A stretch of DNA of 64,000 nucleotides from Mesorhizobium koreense (GCF_031656215.1 NZ_CP134228.1:2313001-2377000); one strand, 5' to 3'. Shown: positions 26,622 through 35,903, counted from the stretch's first letter. Notes: a model not told the origin generated them from the sequence alone. Program-made: numbers and translations.

Positions 26622-27707
26622 ATGGATAAATCCGTCGAAGACATCACGCCTGCCCGTCTGGCGGGTACGCCTGCCGTTGCGCAGTGGGCGGTGATTGTCG
26701 CGATTTCGGCGGTTGTAGGCGGCGCCCTGCAGATGGCGGGTATCCCGGCGGCGCTCTTTCTCGGGCCACTGGCAGCCGGCGTGGTCGCCGGTGTCAACGG
26801 CGCGACCGTCCGCGTCCCGATGGCATTCTACAGGATCGCGCAGGGGGTCGTCGGCATTCTTATCGCACAGGCGCTGACGCCGCAGATCCTGACGACCTTC
26901 CGGGAGGAATGGCTGCTCTTCGTGCCGGTCGTGCTGTCGGTGCTGATGGCCTCCAGCCTGCTCGGCTATCTCATAAGCCGCTGGCACGTGCTGCCAGGAA
27001 CCGCCGGCGTCTGGGGCGCTTCGCCGGGCGGCGCGACGGCGATGGTGCTGATGGCGGAAGCGTTCGGGGCCGATGTGCGCCTCGTCGCATTCATGCAATA
27101 TCTGCGCGTCATCTTCGTTGCCGTAGCGGCTGCGATCGTGGCGCGCTTCTTCGCCGAAGCGAGCGATGTGCCGGCACCGGCCGTCGTCTGGTTCCCGGCT
27201 ATCGACGTCACGAATTTTTCCTGGACAGTGACGCTGATCGCTCTCGGCGTACCGCTCGGCGTGTTCCTGAAGGTTCCGGCGGGAGCGATGCTGGTGCCGA
27301 TGGTTGTCGGGACGGCGCTCCATCTTTGCGGCTATGCGAGTTACCAACTGCCCGAATGGCTGCTGGTGGCGGGCTATGCGCTGATCGGCTGGTCGATCGG
27401 CCTCAGTTTCACGCGGCAGGTGGTGCGGCACGCGGCACGCGCGCTTCCGCAGATTGCCGCATCGATCGTCGCGCTGATCCTGTTCTGCTGCGCGCTCGCC
27501 TTCATGCTCAGCCGGATACTCGGGATAGATCTTCTCACCGCCTATCTGGCGACAAGCCCCGGAGGCATGGATTCCATCGCCATCATCGCCTCGGCAAGCG
27601 GCAAGGTCGACTTGCCGCTGGTCATGGCGCTGCAGGCGGTGCGCTTCTTTTTCGTATTGGTCCTTGGCGCGCCCATCGCGCGGCTGGTCGCGCGATGGGT
27701 ACGGTGA
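26622..27707 (+). CDS. AbrB-duplication family membrane protein
   Basis: The 361-residue protein has about 10 membrane helices in two similar halves (PAALFLGPLAAGVVAG in the first, VPAGAMLVPMVVGTALHLCG in the second), typical of the family annotated 'AbrB duplication' or 'ammonia monooxygenase'. Despite that label it is an integral membrane protein, not the AbrB DNA-binding regulator, and probably a transporter. I prefer the ATG at 26622 to the GTG at 26580; neither has a strong ribosome site. The gene converges on the L,D-transpeptidase-like gene. Confidence 0.85.
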   Translation: MDKSVEDITPARLAGTPAVAQWAVIVAISAVVGGALQMAGIPAALFLGPLAAGVVAGVNGATVRVPMAFYRIAQGVVGILIAQALTPQILTTFREEWLLFVPVVLSVLMASSLLGYLISRWHVLPGTAGVWGASPGGATAMVLMAEAFGADVRLVAFMQYLRVIFVAVAAAIVARFFAEASDVPAPAVVWFPAIDVTNFSWTVTLIALGVPLGVFLKVPAGAMLVPMVVGTALHLCGYASYQLPEWLLVAGYALIGWSIGLSFTRQVVRHAARALPQIAASIVALILFCCALAFMLSRILGIDLLTAYLATSPGGMDSIAIIASASGKVDLPLVMALQAVRFFFVLVLGAPIARLVARWVR

Positions 27708-27745
27708 CTGAGGTACGGTGAAATGCAGGCGTGGGGCGAAACGGC

Positions 27746-29287
27746 TTACGCGCCGCGCGCCGCCGACGCGATGACGGCCGGAGAAGCGTGCGAAAGGTCC
27801 GGAACGACCACCAGGCGGGTCACATTGCCCCGCTTGAACGCTCTCAGGAAGCGCTTGTAATCCTTGAAAACGACGCAGCCGTTCGACTGGGCGAGGCCGC
27901 CACGCAACATGTAGGTGTGGGCCAGAAGGCCGTCGCGGCCGAATTTTTTCTCGCCGTTGACCGGGAGCAGCCGGATGGCCTCGACGCCATGGAAACGCCG
28001 TTCACGCAAGACGAGCTTATAGGTGTTCGGTGGCGTTGGGCCGCGATTTTTGACGGATGCGTAACGTGGCTTGTCAACCATTTGGCCGAGGCCGGAATGC
28101 GCTTCAAGCTTGTCGCCGTTCGGCATGTACACGACCGCGTTGCGGACATCGTAGACGGCTACCCCGCTTCCGGCACCGGGAAGATGAGGCTTCCTTTGGA
28201 AGAGCTTCGCCAGGCCCGACATCGGGGCGGTGTCCTCGGCATCGTCGGGCTTGGCATAGGCCGTCATGGTATTGGGCGAGTGCGACGGAGCCCGCTCGGG
28301 CCGCGCCGCTGGCGCCGGCTTTTCCCATTCGGGGCGCCATGTCGGCAGCGGCACGCTGTCGGGAATGCCTTCGGCAACAGGAGCGTCAGCCCGCGTGTCG
28401 GCGTCATCCGCCGCGTCGTCGGAAATAGCCGGCGCGCTATGTGCCGGCGGCGCACTCGGGAGCGGCGGCGAAGAGATGCTTTCCCCGTCGCCCAGTTCCG
28501 CATCGATGACGGCGAGGGCAATCTTCGAGGGCTTCTCCGCATTGTCGGTGCGCGGGCCGAAGCGGCCGGTCAACGGCGCATCGCGCAGCAGAGCCGGGAC
28601 GGCTTCGGCGACTTCATGCGCGAAACGGCTGTCCGACGGGATCTGTGGGATGAGCGCGACTTTGTCGGGAAGCGCAACCGCCTCTTTTGCCGCTGGAGCA
28701 GTCTGTTCGACGGCGGGCCTGGCGATAGAAGCCAGAGCCACGCGTGTCGATTTGACGGACCCGGCCGCTTCCAGACGAGAGCGGATGAAAGCCGATCCCC
28801 GCTGATGCGCGATCGCCGCCGCCTCGGACCGGGCCTCGCCGAAACGTTCCTGGAGGGGCATGTGCGATGCTATCCGCTCCGACACGGGCTCCTGTATCAG
28901 GGAGGGGGTGCTTATCCGCGCGGATTTCGGGTGGAGGCTTGTTTCCGTTCGATTGGCGGAAGAAGAGGCTTGGACGGCGGGGGTCGCGTGCCCGGCCAGG
29001 CGCTGCCGGATCCTGTCGCTGACATGCCCGACGCGATGGGCGGGATCGAAAAGGGCGACCGCGCCGGGCGCGAAAGCACTTTCCGGCAAAAGGGTCGGCG
29101 TGGAGGAGAGCGATGTCTCCATCCTGTGCACCGCGGCTACCGTGGCGAGCGACCAGCCCGCGAGCGCTACGCCCAGCCCCAATACGGCCGCGCCGGAGAC
29201 CAGCCAGCTCGTGCGGATCGAAGGGAGGCGGAGACTTGGATTTCCGCGGGGATAATCGTCCCAGATCGTGTCGCTTGCGTACGCCAT
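27746..29287 (-). CDS. L,D-transpeptidase-like protein with DUF2778 (tlde1-type) domain
   Basis: The 513-residue protein has a membrane segment (about 28-52), a long low-complexity Ala/Pro/Glu linker (about 70-340) and a C-terminal DUF2778 domain (about 385-495). The active-site His457 and Cys471 (QSNGC) are in the HTYMLRGG...SNGC arrangement of L,D-transpeptidases and carboxypeptidases. DUF2778 proteins act on peptidoglycan stems; some are type VI effectors, but the membrane anchor and lack of type VI genes favour a housekeeping wall role. I chose the ATG at 29287 (MAYASDTIWDDY), as the stretch up to 29419 is not conserved-looking. Confidence 0.78.
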   Translation of the reverse strand: MAYASDTIWDDYPRGNPSLRLPSIRTSWLVSGAAVLGLGVALAGWSLATVAAVHRMETSLSSTPTLLPESAFAPGAVALFDPAHRVGHVSDRIRQRLAGHATPAVQASSSANRTETSLHPKSARISTPSLIQEPVSERIASHMPLQERFGEARSEAAAIAHQRGSAFIRSRLEAAGSVKSTRVALASIARPAVEQTAPAAKEAVALPDKVALIPQIPSDSRFAHEVAEAVPALLRDAPLTGRFGPRTDNAEKPSKIALAVIDAELGDGESISSPPLPSAPPAHSAPAISDDAADDADTRADAPVAEGIPDSVPLPTWRPEWEKPAPAARPERAPSHSPNTMTAYAKPDDAEDTAPMSGLAKLFQRKPHLPGAGSGVAVYDVRNAVVYMPNGDKLEAHSGLGQMVDKPRYASVKNRGPTPPNTYKLVLRERRFHGVEAIRLLPVNGEKKFGRDGLLAHTYMLRGGLAQSNGCVVFKDYKRFLRAFKRGNVTRLVVVPDLSHASPAVIASAARGA

Positions 29288-29808
29288 ACCAGCCAATCGA
29301 ACTTTACTCGTTACGCGCAGACAATCGGTTCTGGCCGCCGCATTCCCGCGTGCGGCGGAGACAGGCCAAGCGCCTCTGCGCCCGCCACCGATGGCCGACT
29401 GATCTAAAATTATCGACAAGCTTGGTTAACCAATCCCTTTACTCGCCACCTAAATTTTGTTTGTCGAGAAAGGGCCCCTCTCACGACGTATCGCAGTGGT
29501 TAATCCCTCATTCAGTTCAAAGCAAGCATTCGGCGTCGCGCAGAGATGCCCGTTGGCGGTAAAGTAAACGGGCGAAGCGCCGCCATACGTTTCTTTTCCC
29601 GGTCACAACACGGACGGCTTCGATCAACGTCGAAAGCTTCTGTTGTTTCATGGATGGAACATCGCCCACCCCGGCTGATCTCCATCTTCTGCCTGTTATG
29701 CCGATGGACGCGGCGACATTGCGGCAAACGCGGGCAGCAACCTGTATCCGCAGTATTTTCCAGCCTTGGCCAATGGGCAAGCGGAAACGCGGGTCCATGC
29801 ACCCGAAA
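29288..29808. other. Intergenic region, no gene seen
   Basis: This roughly 520-bp region precedes the DUF2778 gene. The short frames in it have no ribosome-binding sites and odd composition (Cys/Arg-rich). A 12-bp palindrome, TTGGTTAACCAA, lies at 29422-29433 and contains the TTAACCAA form of the CtrA half-site on both strands. Confidence 0.5.
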
Positions 29809-30297
29809 TTACCAATATTCCGAGATCGGCGCGCCGTCGAAGGCTTCCGCCAGCCGACGACGGGTGCCGGGCGTGGTCATCTCCGGAAGGTCGTCCATGG
29901 CGAAGAATCCGGCCTCCGCGATTTCGTGATCGGCTATCTTCGCCGCATGCTGGCGAAAATCCTCGACCAGAAAGAGAGCCACGTGGTCGCGGGGGCTGGC
30001 GTGCCGGTTGAAATGCAGCGAGCGCAGGAGAGGGGGGGCGACAAGCTGCAGGTTGCCTTCTTCGGCAAGCTCGCGTGCAAGCGCCTGGAAGGCCGTTTCG
30101 CCCTTCTCCACGCCGCCGCCCGGCAGATGCCAGCCGGGCACGTAAGTGTGACGGATCAGGAAGACCTTATGCCCGTTACGGTCATGGACGATGGCGCGGA
30201 CCCCGAATGTCATCGGCCGCGATAGAAGGAAATAGCCATGGAAGAGCTTCGCCCTGACCCCGCGCCAGCCCGTCTGGCGGAACACATCCGCTTTCAT
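29809..30297 (-). CDS. NUDIX hydrolase
   Basis: The 162-residue protein has a NUDIX box reading GGVEKGE, seven residues, then RELAEEGNL. The usual Gly three from the end of the box is Asn, but the metal-binding Glu residues are intact. The N-terminus (FHGYFLLSRPMTFGVRAIVHD) is typical of a rhizobial NUDIX subgroup. It should hydrolyse a nucleoside diphosphate derivative; the substrate is unknown. It diverges from the phosphoesterase gene with 56 bp between starts. Confidence 0.88.
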   Translation of the reverse strand: MKADVFRQTGWRGVRAKLFHGYFLLSRPMTFGVRAIVHDRNGHKVFLIRHTYVPGWHLPGGGVEKGETAFQALARELAEEGNLQLVAPPLLRSLHFNRHASPRDHVALFLVEDFRQHAAKIADHEIAEAGFFAMDDLPEMTTPGTRRRLAEAFDGAPISEYW

Positions 30298-30353
30298 ATC
30301 GATCGCGCTGCGGCAAAAGGCTGGTGCGGGGCGGTTGCGTGGCGTAAGGGTTT

Positions 30354-31289
30354 ATGATGTTTCGGCTGGCGCATATTTCCGACGTCCATCTGGGTCCCTT
30401 GCCCGATGTAGACTACCGCGAACTCGCATCCAAGAGAATTACGGGCTATGTCAACTGGCAGCGCAGCCGCCGCCGGCATATGCGCGATTCCATCCTCGAC
30501 GCGATCGTCGGCGACATGAAGGCTGCGGAGCCCGATCACATCGCGGTCACCGGCGACCTCGTCAATCTGGCGCTGGACCGCGAAATCGAGATGGCGCGGC
30601 TGTGGCTGGAGGTTCTGGGGCCTCCGCACGACGTCTCCCTCATTCCCGGCAATCACGACGCCTATGTTCCAGGCGCGCTCGACAAGGCCTGCCGGGCATG
30701 GAGCCCATGGATGATCGGCGACGGCGATATGCCGATGACGGATTTCCGCCGCCACTTTCCCTATATGCGTGTGCGCGGGGATGTCGCGCTCATCGGCGTG
30801 TCTTCCGCAAGGGCCAGCGCTCCCTTCATGGCGACGGGCTATTTCCGTGCAGCGCAGGCGGCACGGCTTGGCGCGCTGCTCGACACGGCGGGCCGGAAGG
30901 GGCTCTTTCGCGTCGTCATGATCCACCATCCGCCGGTGCGCGGTTCGGCCGCTGCCCACAAGCGGCTGTTCGGCATATCGCTGTTCCAGCGTACGGTCAG
31001 GGTGCATGGCGCCGAACTCGTGCTCCATGGTCACACGCACGAACCCACGCTTTACCGCATTCCCGGCCATGGCGAGGATATTCCGGTGGTCGGCGTGGCT
31101 GCGGCGGGGGAAGCCTTCGGCTCGCGGCGACCGCTGGCGCAATACAATCTGATCGACATCGACCGCGACGGCAAGGACTGGGCAATCCGCCTGACACGCC
31201 GGGGCGTCACCGGGCCAACGGCGACAGTGACGGAGATATCCTCCGAGTACCTATCGCACAAGCCGCACAAGGTGCTTCTTCGGGCGTAG
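30354..31289 (+). CDS. Calcineurin-like metallophosphoesterase
   Basis: The 311-residue enzyme has all five family motifs: DVHLG (D-x-H), TGDLVN, GNHD, MIHHPP and GHTHEP. These bind two metal ions and hydrolyse phosphodiesters or monoesters. There is no signal peptide, so it is cytoplasmic. Similarity is closest to cyclic-nucleotide phosphodiesterase-type proteins (CpdA/Icc-like), but the substrate is not established. Confidence 0.9.
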   Translation: MMFRLAHISDVHLGPLPDVDYRELASKRITGYVNWQRSRRRHMRDSILDAIVGDMKAAEPDHIAVTGDLVNLALDREIEMARLWLEVLGPPHDVSLIPGNHDAYVPGALDKACRAWSPWMIGDGDMPMTDFRRHFPYMRVRGDVALIGVSSARASAPFMATGYFRAAQAARLGALLDTAGRKGLFRVVMIHHPPVRGSAAAHKRLFGISLFQRTVRVHGAELVLHGHTHEPTLYRIPGHGEDIPVVGVAAAGEAFGSRRPLAQYNLIDIDRDGKDWAIRLTRRGVTGPTATVTEISSEYLSHKPHKVLLRA

Positions 31290-31331
31290 AGACCGCTCGA
31301 TAAGTCCGTCGGTCGTCCTTGATGGGTTTCC

Positions 31332-31931
31332 TTAGAAGCCTATCCCCAATTCGGCGAGCCGGTCCCAGAAGAAGGCCGCGGCAAAGGCCAGTCCGACCAG
31401 GGCGCCGGCGATGACCAGGAGGGCGCCGTGGAGGAATGCCCGCCACCCCCGGCGCGGCCGGTAGACACTGCCCCATTTCGCGCGCTCCGCCAGCCGGGCG
31501 ACCGGTTCGACCGTTCCCTCGACAAGACGCTGGCGTTCGACCATGCGCTCGGCGATATAGCGGGTCACCTGATCGGCGACCGGCTTGATCTCGGGCGCTT
31601 CGGCAAGCACCGTCCGCCCGAGCCTAGTATCGGCTAGGAAACGGTAGGTGCGGCGGTCGCGCGCGAGCGTGACATGGCTGATGGCGTCGATCCACAGCCT
31701 CGGCTGGAGACCGGAGGAAATGGCGAAGTCGAACCAGTCATTGTCGGCTGGAACCGCGTCGAACACCGGCTGCAATTCCTGCGCCAGCAATTCTAGCCGC
31801 ACACGGCTCGCCTCGCGGATCTCCACGACGACGTCATCGCGGTCGGCGGCCGCGTTCTTCACCTCGCGGACGGCGTCGTTGAGCCTTCGCGCCTGGTCTA
31901 TGGGCGTTACGCTGGCCTCGGCATCAGCCAT
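31332..31931 (-). CDS. Small membrane protein, function unknown
   Basis: With the ATG at 31931 (MADAEASVTPID) the protein is 199 residues. The N-terminal 150 residues are charged and helical (VREVKNAAADRDDVVVEIREASRVRLELL), and one membrane segment lies near the C-terminus (about 168-190, LHGALLVIAGALVGLAFAAA). It resembles hypothetical proteins of other rhizobia; no domain was recognised. It lies downstream of leuA on the same strand, 111 bp away. Confidence 0.7.
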   Translation of the reverse strand: MADAEASVTPIDQARRLNDAVREVKNAAADRDDVVVEIREASRVRLELLAQELQPVFDAVPADNDWFDFAISSGLQPRLWIDAISHVTLARDRRTYRFLADTRLGRTVLAEAPEIKPVADQVTRYIAERMVERQRLVEGTVEPVARLAERAKWGSVYRPRRGWRAFLHGALLVIAGALVGLAFAAAFFWDRLAELGIGF

Positions 31932-32042
31932 AGGAAAACTCCGCAGCACACAGTTAATGGATCATTAACATAAGCCTGCGGGGTTTGCCACGATGTTCAC
32001 GTTCCTTTCTCCCGGTTGAAGGGAGAAAGGAAGGGCATGAAA

Positions 32043-33752
32043 TCAGCCTTGGCCACGCGAAAGGATGCGATTGACCGCCGAAACCACCGCCTCCAGCGAC
32101 GCGGCGGAAATATTGGTGTTGATGCCGGCTCCGAAGACACGTCCGTCCGGATATTCCACCTCCATGTAGGAGATCGCGGCGGCGTTGGAGCCGCGCTGCA
32201 TGGAATGCTCGGAATAGTCGAGGATGGAGAAGGGAATGCCGACATGGCGCGAAAGCGCGTCGACGAAACCGTCGATCGGCCCGGTGCCGGTGCCGGAAAT
32301 CGTTATCTCCTTGCCGCCGTCGATGACGGTGGCCTCCACGATTCTCTGACCTCTGATCTGCGTGGGGAAGGTGCGATGCTCGACGAATTTCAGCCGGGCG
32401 CCGGGCTGGTCGACATAGTGCTTCAGGAATTCCTCGTGGATGCGCTTCGAGGGAAGTTCCTTGCCTTCCGCGTCGGTAATGGCCTGGATCGACTGGCTGA
32501 ACTCGACCTGCAGGCCACGCGGCAGGTTCAGCCCGTAATCCGCTTGCAGGATATAGGCGATGCCGCCCTTGCCCGATTGCGAGTTGATGCGGATGATCGC
32601 CTCGTAGCTGCGGCCGACATCCTTGGGATCGATCGGCAGGTAAGGCACTTCCCAAAGCGTGTTGTTGGCCTTCTGCGCGGCCTTCATGCCCTTGTTGATC
32701 GCGTCCTGATGCGAGCCGGAAAAGGCCGTGTAGACCAGTTCGCCGACATAAGGGTGGCGTTCGGGGATGCGGAGCTGGTTCGAATATTCGTAGATGTCCT
32801 TCATCCGGGTGATGTCGGAGCAATCCAGCATCGGATCGACGCCCTGCGTGTACATGTTGAGCGCCAGCGTCACGATATCGACGTTGCCGGTGCGCTCGCC
32901 ATTGCCGAACAGCGTGCCCTCGACGCGGTCGGCGCCGGCCATCAGGCCGAGTTCGGTGGTGGCGATGCCGGTGCCGCGATCGTTATGCGGATGCAGCGAG
33001 ATTATCAAACTCTCGCGGTTGTCGAGGTTGCGGCACATCCACTCGATGCGGTCGGCATAGGTGTTGGGTGTGGCCATCTCGACGGTCGAAGGCAGGTTGA
33101 TGATGAGCCTGTTTTCCGGCGTCGGCTTCACGATCTCCGCCACCGCGTTGCAGATCTCCAGCGCCACCTCCAGTTCGGTGCCGGTGAAGCTTTCCGGTGA
33201 ATACTGGAAACGGTAGCCGCCACCGCTTTTCGCCGCCATGTCTGTGATCATCTTGGCGGCGTCGGTGGCGATCTGCTTGATTCCGGCGACGTCTTTCTCG
33301 AAGACAACCCGCCGCTGCAACTCGCTGGTCGAATTGTAGAAATGCACGATGGGCGTCTTCGCGCCTTCCAACGCCTCGAAGGTACGCGCGATCAGTTCGG
33401 GACGGCATTGGACGAGCACCTGGAGATCGACGTCGTCGGGAACATTGCCTTCCTCAACGCACCAACGGGCGAAGTCGAAATCGGTCTGCGAGGCGGAGGG
33501 GAAGCCGACTTCAATCTCCTTGAAGCCCATGTCCAGCAACAACTGGAACATACGTGCCTTGCGGTCGTGCCCCATCGGGTCGATGAGCGCCTGGTTGCCG
33601 TCACGCAGGTCGACGGAGCACCAGATGGGCGCATGATCGATGATCCTGTCCGGCCAAGTGCGGTCGGAAAGGGAAATGGTCGGGTAGGGCTGGTATTTGC
33701 GGGCGGCGTCCGGCATGCCCTTGGCGCGGACGATCTTCTCGTGCTGGTTCAT
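32043..33752 (-). CDS. leuA: 2-isopropylmalate synthase
   Basis: The 569-residue enzyme condenses acetyl-CoA and 2-oxoisovalerate, the first committed step of leucine synthesis. The catalytic DLRDGNQAL, the metal-binding HPHNDRGTG and the C-terminal leucine-sensing domain (about 430-565) are all present. The length and the N-terminal YQPYPTISLSDRTWP mark the longer form also found in actinobacteria and yeast. The ATG at 33752 has a strong site, GGAGGAAAGAG. Upstream lies a Leu-rich leader peptide and pairing segments that could hide this ribosome site. Confidence 0.97.
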   Translation of the reverse strand: MNQHEKIVRAKGMPDAARKYQPYPTISLSDRTWPDRIIDHAPIWCSVDLRDGNQALIDPMGHDRKARMFQLLLDMGFKEIEVGFPSASQTDFDFARWCVEEGNVPDDVDLQVLVQCRPELIARTFEALEGAKTPIVHFYNSTSELQRRVVFEKDVAGIKQIATDAAKMITDMAAKSGGGYRFQYSPESFTGTELEVALEICNAVAEIVKPTPENRLIINLPSTVEMATPNTYADRIEWMCRNLDNRESLIISLHPHNDRGTGIATTELGLMAGADRVEGTLFGNGERTGNVDIVTLALNMYTQGVDPMLDCSDITRMKDIYEYSNQLRIPERHPYVGELVYTAFSGSHQDAINKGMKAAQKANNTLWEVPYLPIDPKDVGRSYEAIIRINSQSGKGGIAYILQADYGLNLPRGLQVEFSQSIQAITDAEGKELPSKRIHEEFLKHYVDQPGARLKFVEHRTFPTQIRGQRIVEATVIDGGKEITISGTGTGPIDGFVDALSRHVGIPFSILDYSEHSMQRGSNAAAISYMEVEYPDGRVFGAGINTNISAASLEAVVSAVNRILSRGQG

Positions 33753-33757
33753 CTCTT

Positions 33758-33860
33758 TCCTCCGGCGCGCGGGCCTCGAAGCCCCAGCATCGCCTTATGA
33801 TCTTGCTTGAACGGGTTCTGTGGAGGAGCGTCGGCGTCGCATCGACCGCCGGGTGCTCCT
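33758..33860 (-). promoter_or_regulatory. Candidate leu attenuator, translational type
   Basis: After the leader peptide stop, minus-strand AGGAGC (33860-33855) pairs with GCTCCT (33829-33824), with an inner CGGCG/CGCCG stem. TCCTCC (33827-33822) overlaps that second arm and is fully complementary to GGAGGA (33763-33758), the leuA ribosome site. CGACCG (33881-33876), at the end of the leader frame, can pair with CGGTCG (33848-33843) in the hairpin loop region. No T-tract follows any hairpin. The exclusive pairings suggest control of leuA translation. Confidence 0.5.
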
Positions 33861-33862
33861 GT

Positions 33863-33982
33863 TTAACGAGCCCGACGGTCGCCGATAAGGCCGAGAAGAA
33901 GCAGCGTCGAGGAAAGCGCGCGAACGGTCGCCGTCGCGAAGGCAACGGACGACGATGAAGGCAGGGCGCGGCGCGTATTCAT
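33863..33982 (-). CDS. leuL: Leucine leader peptide (leuA attenuation)
   Basis: A 39-codon frame starting at the ATG at 33982 contains TLLLLGLIG, five Leu codons within seven (33904-33893 for the run of four), and ends in TAA 111 bp before leuA. The rest is Ser/Ala/Arg-rich with no resemblance to a protein family. Tandem regulatory codons before a stop and the matching biosynthetic gene are the signature of attenuation leaders. It is longer than typical leaders; a later in-frame start could exist, but I see none. Confidence 0.7.
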   Translation of the reverse strand: MNTRRALPSSSSVAFATATVRALSSTLLLLGLIGDRRAR

Positions 33983-34115
33983 GGCGGTTTCAATAGACAA
34001 GGCGGGAACGTCTTGCAAGGAAAAAGGCGGGGAGGGTTGCGCCCTGCCGCTCAGATAATGATTCATGCAAGCGCGTGAACCTACTGAAACGAAAGTGTTT
34101 CGCTCCCTGATTTCC

Positions 34116-35105
34116 CTACGCCGCCTTCCTGAAACGGTTGCGGTCGTGCGCGGCCGCGTAGTCGAGCGTCGGTCCTTTCGGCACGATCCGCGTCGGGTTT
34201 ATCGTCGGATGGCTTTCGTAATAATGGTGCTTGATGTGGTAGAGGCTCACCGTCCCCGCCACGCCCGGCACCTGATAGAGGTCGCGCAGGTAGTTCGACA
34301 GGTTCGGATAGTCGGCGATGCGCTGCCGATTGCACTTGAAGTGACCGACATAGACCGGGTCGAAGCGGACGAGCGTCGTGAACAGCCGCCAGTCGGCTTC
34401 GGTGAAGTGGCCGCCGACCAGATAGCGCTGCCGCGACAACCGCTCTTCGATCTTGTCGAGCGTGGCGAAAAGGGCATCGAAGGCTTCCTCATAGGCTTCC
34501 TGCGTGGTGGCGAAGCCGGCGCGGTAGACGCCGTTGTTGATCGCCGGATAGATGAGCGCGTTGACCGCGTCGATCTCGGCGCGGAGGGCGGCCGGATAGA
34601 GGTCGAGCGAACGGTCGCCCCATTCGTCGAAAGCCGAGTTCAGCATGCGGATGATCTCGGAGGATTCGTTGTTGACGATGGTTTCCTCCTTTTTGTCCCA
34701 CAGGACCGGAACGGTGACGCGGCCGGAATAGTGCGGATCGGCCTTGGTGTAGACCTTATGGAGATAGTCGAGGCCGTAAAGCGTGTCCCCGGTCGCGCCT
34801 TCCTCACGCTTGAAGGTCCAGCCGTTCTCGCCCATGAAATGATGCACGACGGAAACCGTAATGACGTCCTCCAGCTTCTTCAGTTTGCGGAAGATCAGCG
34901 TGCGGTGCGCCCAGGGACAGGCGAGCGAAACGTAGAGATGATAGCGGCCGGGCTCGGCCTTGAAGCCGCGTGTCCGGCCGGGCGCCGGGCTGCCGTCCAC
35001 CGTGACGAAATCGCGCCAGGGCGCCTCCGACCGTTCGAAGCGGCCGCCGGTCGATTTCGTATCATACCATTTATCCGTCCAAACACCGTCGACCAGAAGT
35101 CCCAT
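34116..35105 (-). CDS. Glutathionyl-hydroquinone reductase (YqjG/ECM4 family GST)
   Basis: The protein (329 aa from the ATG at 35105) is a Xi-class glutathione transferase. The catalytic Cys is in SLACPWAHR, followed by TVPVLWDKKEETIVNNESSEIIRML in the thioredoxin-like domain and a C-terminal helical domain (ADWRLFTTLVRFDPVYVGHFKCN). These enzymes remove glutathione from glutathionyl-hydroquinones. The frame is open to 35135 but the ATG at 35105 (MGLLVDGVW) fits the family start. It diverges from the GNAT gene by 279 bp. Confidence 0.93.
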   Translation of the reverse strand: MGLLVDGVWTDKWYDTKSTGGRFERSEAPWRDFVTVDGSPAPGRTRGFKAEPGRYHLYVSLACPWAHRTLIFRKLKKLEDVITVSVVHHFMGENGWTFKREEGATGDTLYGLDYLHKVYTKADPHYSGRVTVPVLWDKKEETIVNNESSEIIRMLNSAFDEWGDRSLDLYPAALRAEIDAVNALIYPAINNGVYRAGFATTQEAYEEAFDALFATLDKIEERLSRQRYLVGGHFTEADWRLFTTLVRFDPVYVGHFKCNRQRIADYPNLSNYLRDLYQVPGVAGTVSLYHIKHHYYESHPTINPTRIVPKGPTLDYAAAHDRNRFRKAA

Positions 35106-35384
35106 GACAATATCCTTGGTTTCTCCTCCAAGCATTTAGGCCGGCGGTGCGGCGAGCCCAACCCTTCGGTTCCTGAACAGTCCGTTCTCGGCGGGGGCCG
35201 CCGTCAATTTCATGCAGATGACGATTGCGCGCGACGCCAAAATCGTCTAGCGGGGAACTCCTTGGAGGAAGAGCCTTGGTCACCATCCGTTTCGAGCGAC
35301 GACGAGCCCGCGCCTGACCCGGCGCCGGCGTGTGCTGCGCCGAACCATCTGTACAACTCGTTCTCGAACCGGAACCGATCGACC

Positions 35385-35903
35385 ATGAAGGCAACCGATT
35401 TCGCCTACCTGCAGGAGCAGGCGGCTCACGACTCCCAAATCGACGAAATCAACGAAGAGGCGTTCGGCCCCGGTCGCTACACTCGCGCGGCCTATCGCAT
35501 CCGCGAAGGCGGACCGCACGAGCGCGCGCTTTCCTTTGTTGCCATGCAGGGTGAAACCGTGATCGGCTCGGTGCGCATGACATGGGTGGCGGCGGGGAAG
35601 GGCAGGGCACTGCTTCTCGGCCCGCTTGCGGTCAGGCCGGAGTGGAAGAATATCGGTATCGGCCGGCGCCTGGTGGCGATGGCGCTCGATGCGGCGGCGA
35701 AGGCCGGCGCGGGCGCCGTCGTGCTGGTGGGGGACGAGCCCTATTACGGGCCGCTCGGCTTCCAGCGCGTGCCGCGCGGACAATTGTCGATGCCCGGCCC
35801 CGTCGATCTCAATCGCTTGCTGGCGCACGAGATCGCGCCGGGCGCAGTAGCAGCCCTGACCGGCATGCTCGACCACGAGAACAGGGCGCGGGCGGTGGTG
35901 TAG
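35385..35903 (+). CDS. GNAT-family N-acetyltransferase
   Basis: The 172-residue protein has the acetyl-CoA-binding motif A (LGPLAVRPEWKNIGIGRRLV, Q/RxxGxG-like) and a C-terminal LVGDEPYYGPLGFQRVP typical of GNATs in the COG3153 group. The ATG at 35385 gives the usual length; the frame runs open far upstream as a shadow of the antisense GST gene. The substrate is unknown. It converges on the vWA-like gene with 27 bp between stops. Confidence 0.88.
   Translation: MKATDFAYLQEQAAHDSQIDEINEEAFGPGRYTRAAYRIREGGPHERALSFVAMQGETVIGSVRMTWVAAGKGRALLLGPLAVRPEWKNIGIGRRLVAMALDAAAKAGAGAVVLVGDEPYYGPLGFQRVPRGQLSMPGPVDLNRLLAHEIAPGAVAALTGMLDHENRARAVV

Noticed and set aside
27731-29407. Long plus-strand frame opposite the DUF2778 gene
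   Set aside because: It mirrors the low-complexity linker of the real gene; the DUF2778 motifs are on the minus strand.
29512-29802. Cys/Arg-rich minus-strand frame upstream of the DUF2778 gene
   Set aside because: Composition is unlike neighbouring proteins and no start signal was found.
32016-33200. 394-codon frame antisense to leuA
   Set aside because: It is a complement shadow of a highly conserved gene; composition is unlike a protein.
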